Shown: piece by piece, positions 62,352 through 64,000 of the stretch | Position numbering within the stretch: position 1 is the first letter of the stretch | How the letters are laid out: every line of letters starts with the position of its first letter | The notes under the pieces: model-generated | The model's database searches: none | What the model saw: only the letters and a program-made list of their open reading frames with translations | What the model was told of the DNA's origin: nothing | Translations under genes and position numbers: made by a program | DNA from: Seminavis robusta | Lineage: Eukaryota; Bacillariophyta; Bacillariophyceae; Naviculales; Naviculaceae | Direction of reading: 5' to 3' | NCBI GenBank assembly: GCA_903772945.1 | Contig: CAICTM010000431.1 | Coordinates: forward strand, 1-64,000 | DNA: 64,000 bases

Positions 62352-62903
62352 ATGTGCTGCTCTAGTCCCTTGCAACAATTCTTGATGGCAAACTTTTCCA
62401 CCAGCAACTTGATTGTCATTGACGACAATGCTGCTGCCCCAGCTGCTCCAACGCCCACGCCAAGTCAACCTCGAAGGATCTCTCGGAGGTCAAGAATCGA
62501 GCAAAGGAGGAGGGGACGTGGCCCTCGTCGCCAACAGCAGGTGCAATCCGATGAACCCCAGTTGTGTCGTTGGGGTAGCCTGCCAATCAGCACGGGCTCT
62601 CCAGAGAGAACATCGCCGCAACCAGCTTTCATGAGGTCGGAAACTCACCCCGTGCCTTCTGGAATCGCTGATGCACCCCAAAGGCCCCAACGTAGGGGAA
62701 GCATGACCCACGCTCCTAGCGCGCCCGCCATGAATCAAAGCAAGAGAACTGGTACCAGTAGTCCAAGAAAGCCACAACGAAAGGGTAGCCTGAACGCGTC
62801 TACCATGGAGGAAGACTACATCATGCCAGTGAAGCCAACAAGGAAAACACCGAAGAGGAGCCGCCCAACCAAGAAAGTTGTCGTGAACGCATCCACAGCC
62901 TAG
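62352..62903 (+). CDS. Small basic disordered protein of unknown function
   Basis: The frame encodes 183 residues, family not recognised. After a short Cys-containing head and an Ala/Pro-rich stretch it becomes strongly basic (RRISRRSRIEQRRRGRGPRRQQQ at about 42-64, a possible nuclear signal). Three similar sites follow: CRWGSLPIS, QRRGSMTHA and QRKGSLNAS; the latter two fit basophilic (PKA/CaMK-type) kinase consensus R-[RK]-x-S. The C-terminus is again basic (KRSRPTKK). No membrane span or signal peptide is present. It could be a nucleic-acid-binding or phospho-regulated scaffold protein. The start ATG follows AACATG, and the next in-frame Met is residue 12. Confidence 0.65.
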   Translation: MCCSSPLQQFLMANFSTSNLIVIDDNAAAPAAPTPTPSQPRRISRRSRIEQRRRGRGPRRQQQVQSDEPQLCRWGSLPISTGSPERTSPQPAFMRSETHPVPSGIADAPQRPQRRGSMTHAPSAPAMNQSKRTGTSSPRKPQRKGSLNASTMEEDYIMPVKPTRKTPKRSRPTKKVVVNASTA

Positions 62904-64000
62904 GCAATTCGGTTTCGCTTGTACAGCTTAGAAAAAAGTATTCACCCAATGTTCAAACTTTGCATGTCCAAAAATGGCCAGCTTGATGCACATATATAAA
63001 CGAATGGTGACGCAATAGATAAGAATAAACGGTTGATAATAGACTACTAAGAATGTACATATGATGATGACCAGTTACCAGTAGTAGTCTAAGAGAGAGT
63101 GAAGCAGTGTATCAATCTATCCGGTTGCATAGCTCAACTAGACGCTATCTGCGCATATTTCCACACCGTAGCTCAATCTCAATCGAGGATGCTGTAATAA
63201 GGCACGGGATGCAGGTTTGAGTATCTGCAGAGCTCATTTATCCGTGCGTTTGGCTCATGTTGAAGGCAGCCAGCGGTCCCTATCCGCTAACGATTGGATT
63301 CCCGCCGTTGAGGCATGATAGTACTGGTAGGCGGATCGAGAGTCTACCCGCCATAGATAAACTGAGTATAGTACTCACTTTCGTTGCCACCCAGCCAGCC
63401 GCTGGTTGCAACCGTACTTTGGATCTGAACCGCAGGAAGTACAAGGTACCGGTATAGCTCTCAGGTCAACTCAGTGAAATCCATCTATGTTACAGAATAT
63501 CATTCTACCCCTTTCATTTCAATGGGTGTTTCAGTGTGCCTAAGCAGCCATCACAGCCAAGCCACTTTTCACTTCGATGCTTTTCAGTTGCTTCCTGCTC
63601 TTCGCTTGCACAAGGAACGAAGAGTCGAGTTGATCATTCGATTCTGCCCCTCGAAAAGAGTGAAGATGAGTTTCTCTACCTCTAGCACGCTACCGTGCCT
63701 TTTGCTGTGCGAACGAAGCACGCATAGCGAAAGCACCGTATGGCACAGATCAGATCAGGCTGGAGATGGATGCGTGGAGGAGTTTCTGGGCGAGTGGTTT
63801 CGAGTTTCGAGATTGAATATATTCGATTGAGATTCTCCCGATTGCAGATTGAGGATTCGATTCCGGTCACACTTGCCCTGTCCTCTTAGTTCGCAAGACC
63901 CATCTGCCGAGGGTTCACACAACATGGAAGTGCGGTCGTCTCCTGCCCCGCCAAGAGATTTATACCGACTACAGTATCCTTGCCGAACCTGTGGCTCCTG
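62904..64000. other. Intergenic to the window edge, no supported gene
   Basis: About 1.1 kb. Frames at 63257-63457 and 63474-63830 have no domain. The segment at 63800-63860 is made of repeated ATTCGATT/GATTGAGATT words. A GGATTCGATTCC box there resembles a tRNA B box without stems. Confidence 0.4.

Overview
The window is nuclear DNA from a photosynthetic stramenopile, most likely a raphid pennate diatom. Three things point there: large intron-poor genes for acidic, Ser- and Gln-rich proteins; short introns of about 70-110 bp with GTAAGT/GTTAGT donors; and a CoDi-like Copia retroelement next to type II membrane leucine-rich-repeat (LRR) genes of a kind expanded in diatoms such as Seminavis robusta. 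The species is an inference. Intergenic DNA is rich in the palindromes ACCGGT, GGTACC and CTAG.

Left part (1-9.7 kb): a decayed tyrosine-recombinase (Crypton-type) gene cut by the window edge; a Pro-rich gene of unknown function (3607-4200); a four-exon gene for a secreted, acidic, Cys-rich protein whose last exons arose by tandem exon-plus-intron duplication (5367-7644); and a small mitochondrial-type LYR protein gene on the minus strand (8613-8900).

Centre (9.7-46 kb): a 1898-residue receptor-like protein with two TM-Cache-TM-HAMP units followed by TPR- and vWA-like regions (9698-15394); a broken LRR copy converging on it (15672-16650); an ankyrin-repeat gene (17314-18543); a 95-bp tandem repeat; two single-span membrane proteins with long coiled coils (22490-25549 and 29456-32701), possibly paralogous; a pogo/Tc1-like MITE (27201-27788); an intact five-exon LRR gene (33273-35783); a coiled-coil gene with a PP1-docking-like motif (36321-37694); a 1351-residue single-span protein with a duplicated C-terminal motif (40184-44239); and a secreted two-domain fasciclin gene (44932-46259).

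Right part (46-64 kb): gene remnants; a third LRR gene (47902-50422) with the same exon pattern as the intact one but an AT in place of one GT donor, flanked by 45-bp inverted repeats; a hAT-like MITE with an exact 8-bp target duplication (51066-51814); a young, whole-looking Copia element with identical LTRs (52220-59258); a 250-bp multi-hairpin foldback (60808-61057); an array of TGACCAC motifs every 10 bp (61504-61684); and a small basic protein gene (62352-62903).

There is no operon structure. The common theme is cell-surface and secreted proteins (Cache receptor, LRR, FAS1, Cys-rich secreted, three single-span proteins), with DNA transposon derivatives and one retroelement between them. 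No tRNA, rRNA or CRISPR array was found. Exon boundaries were placed by eye from splice signals, frame and comparison between copies.
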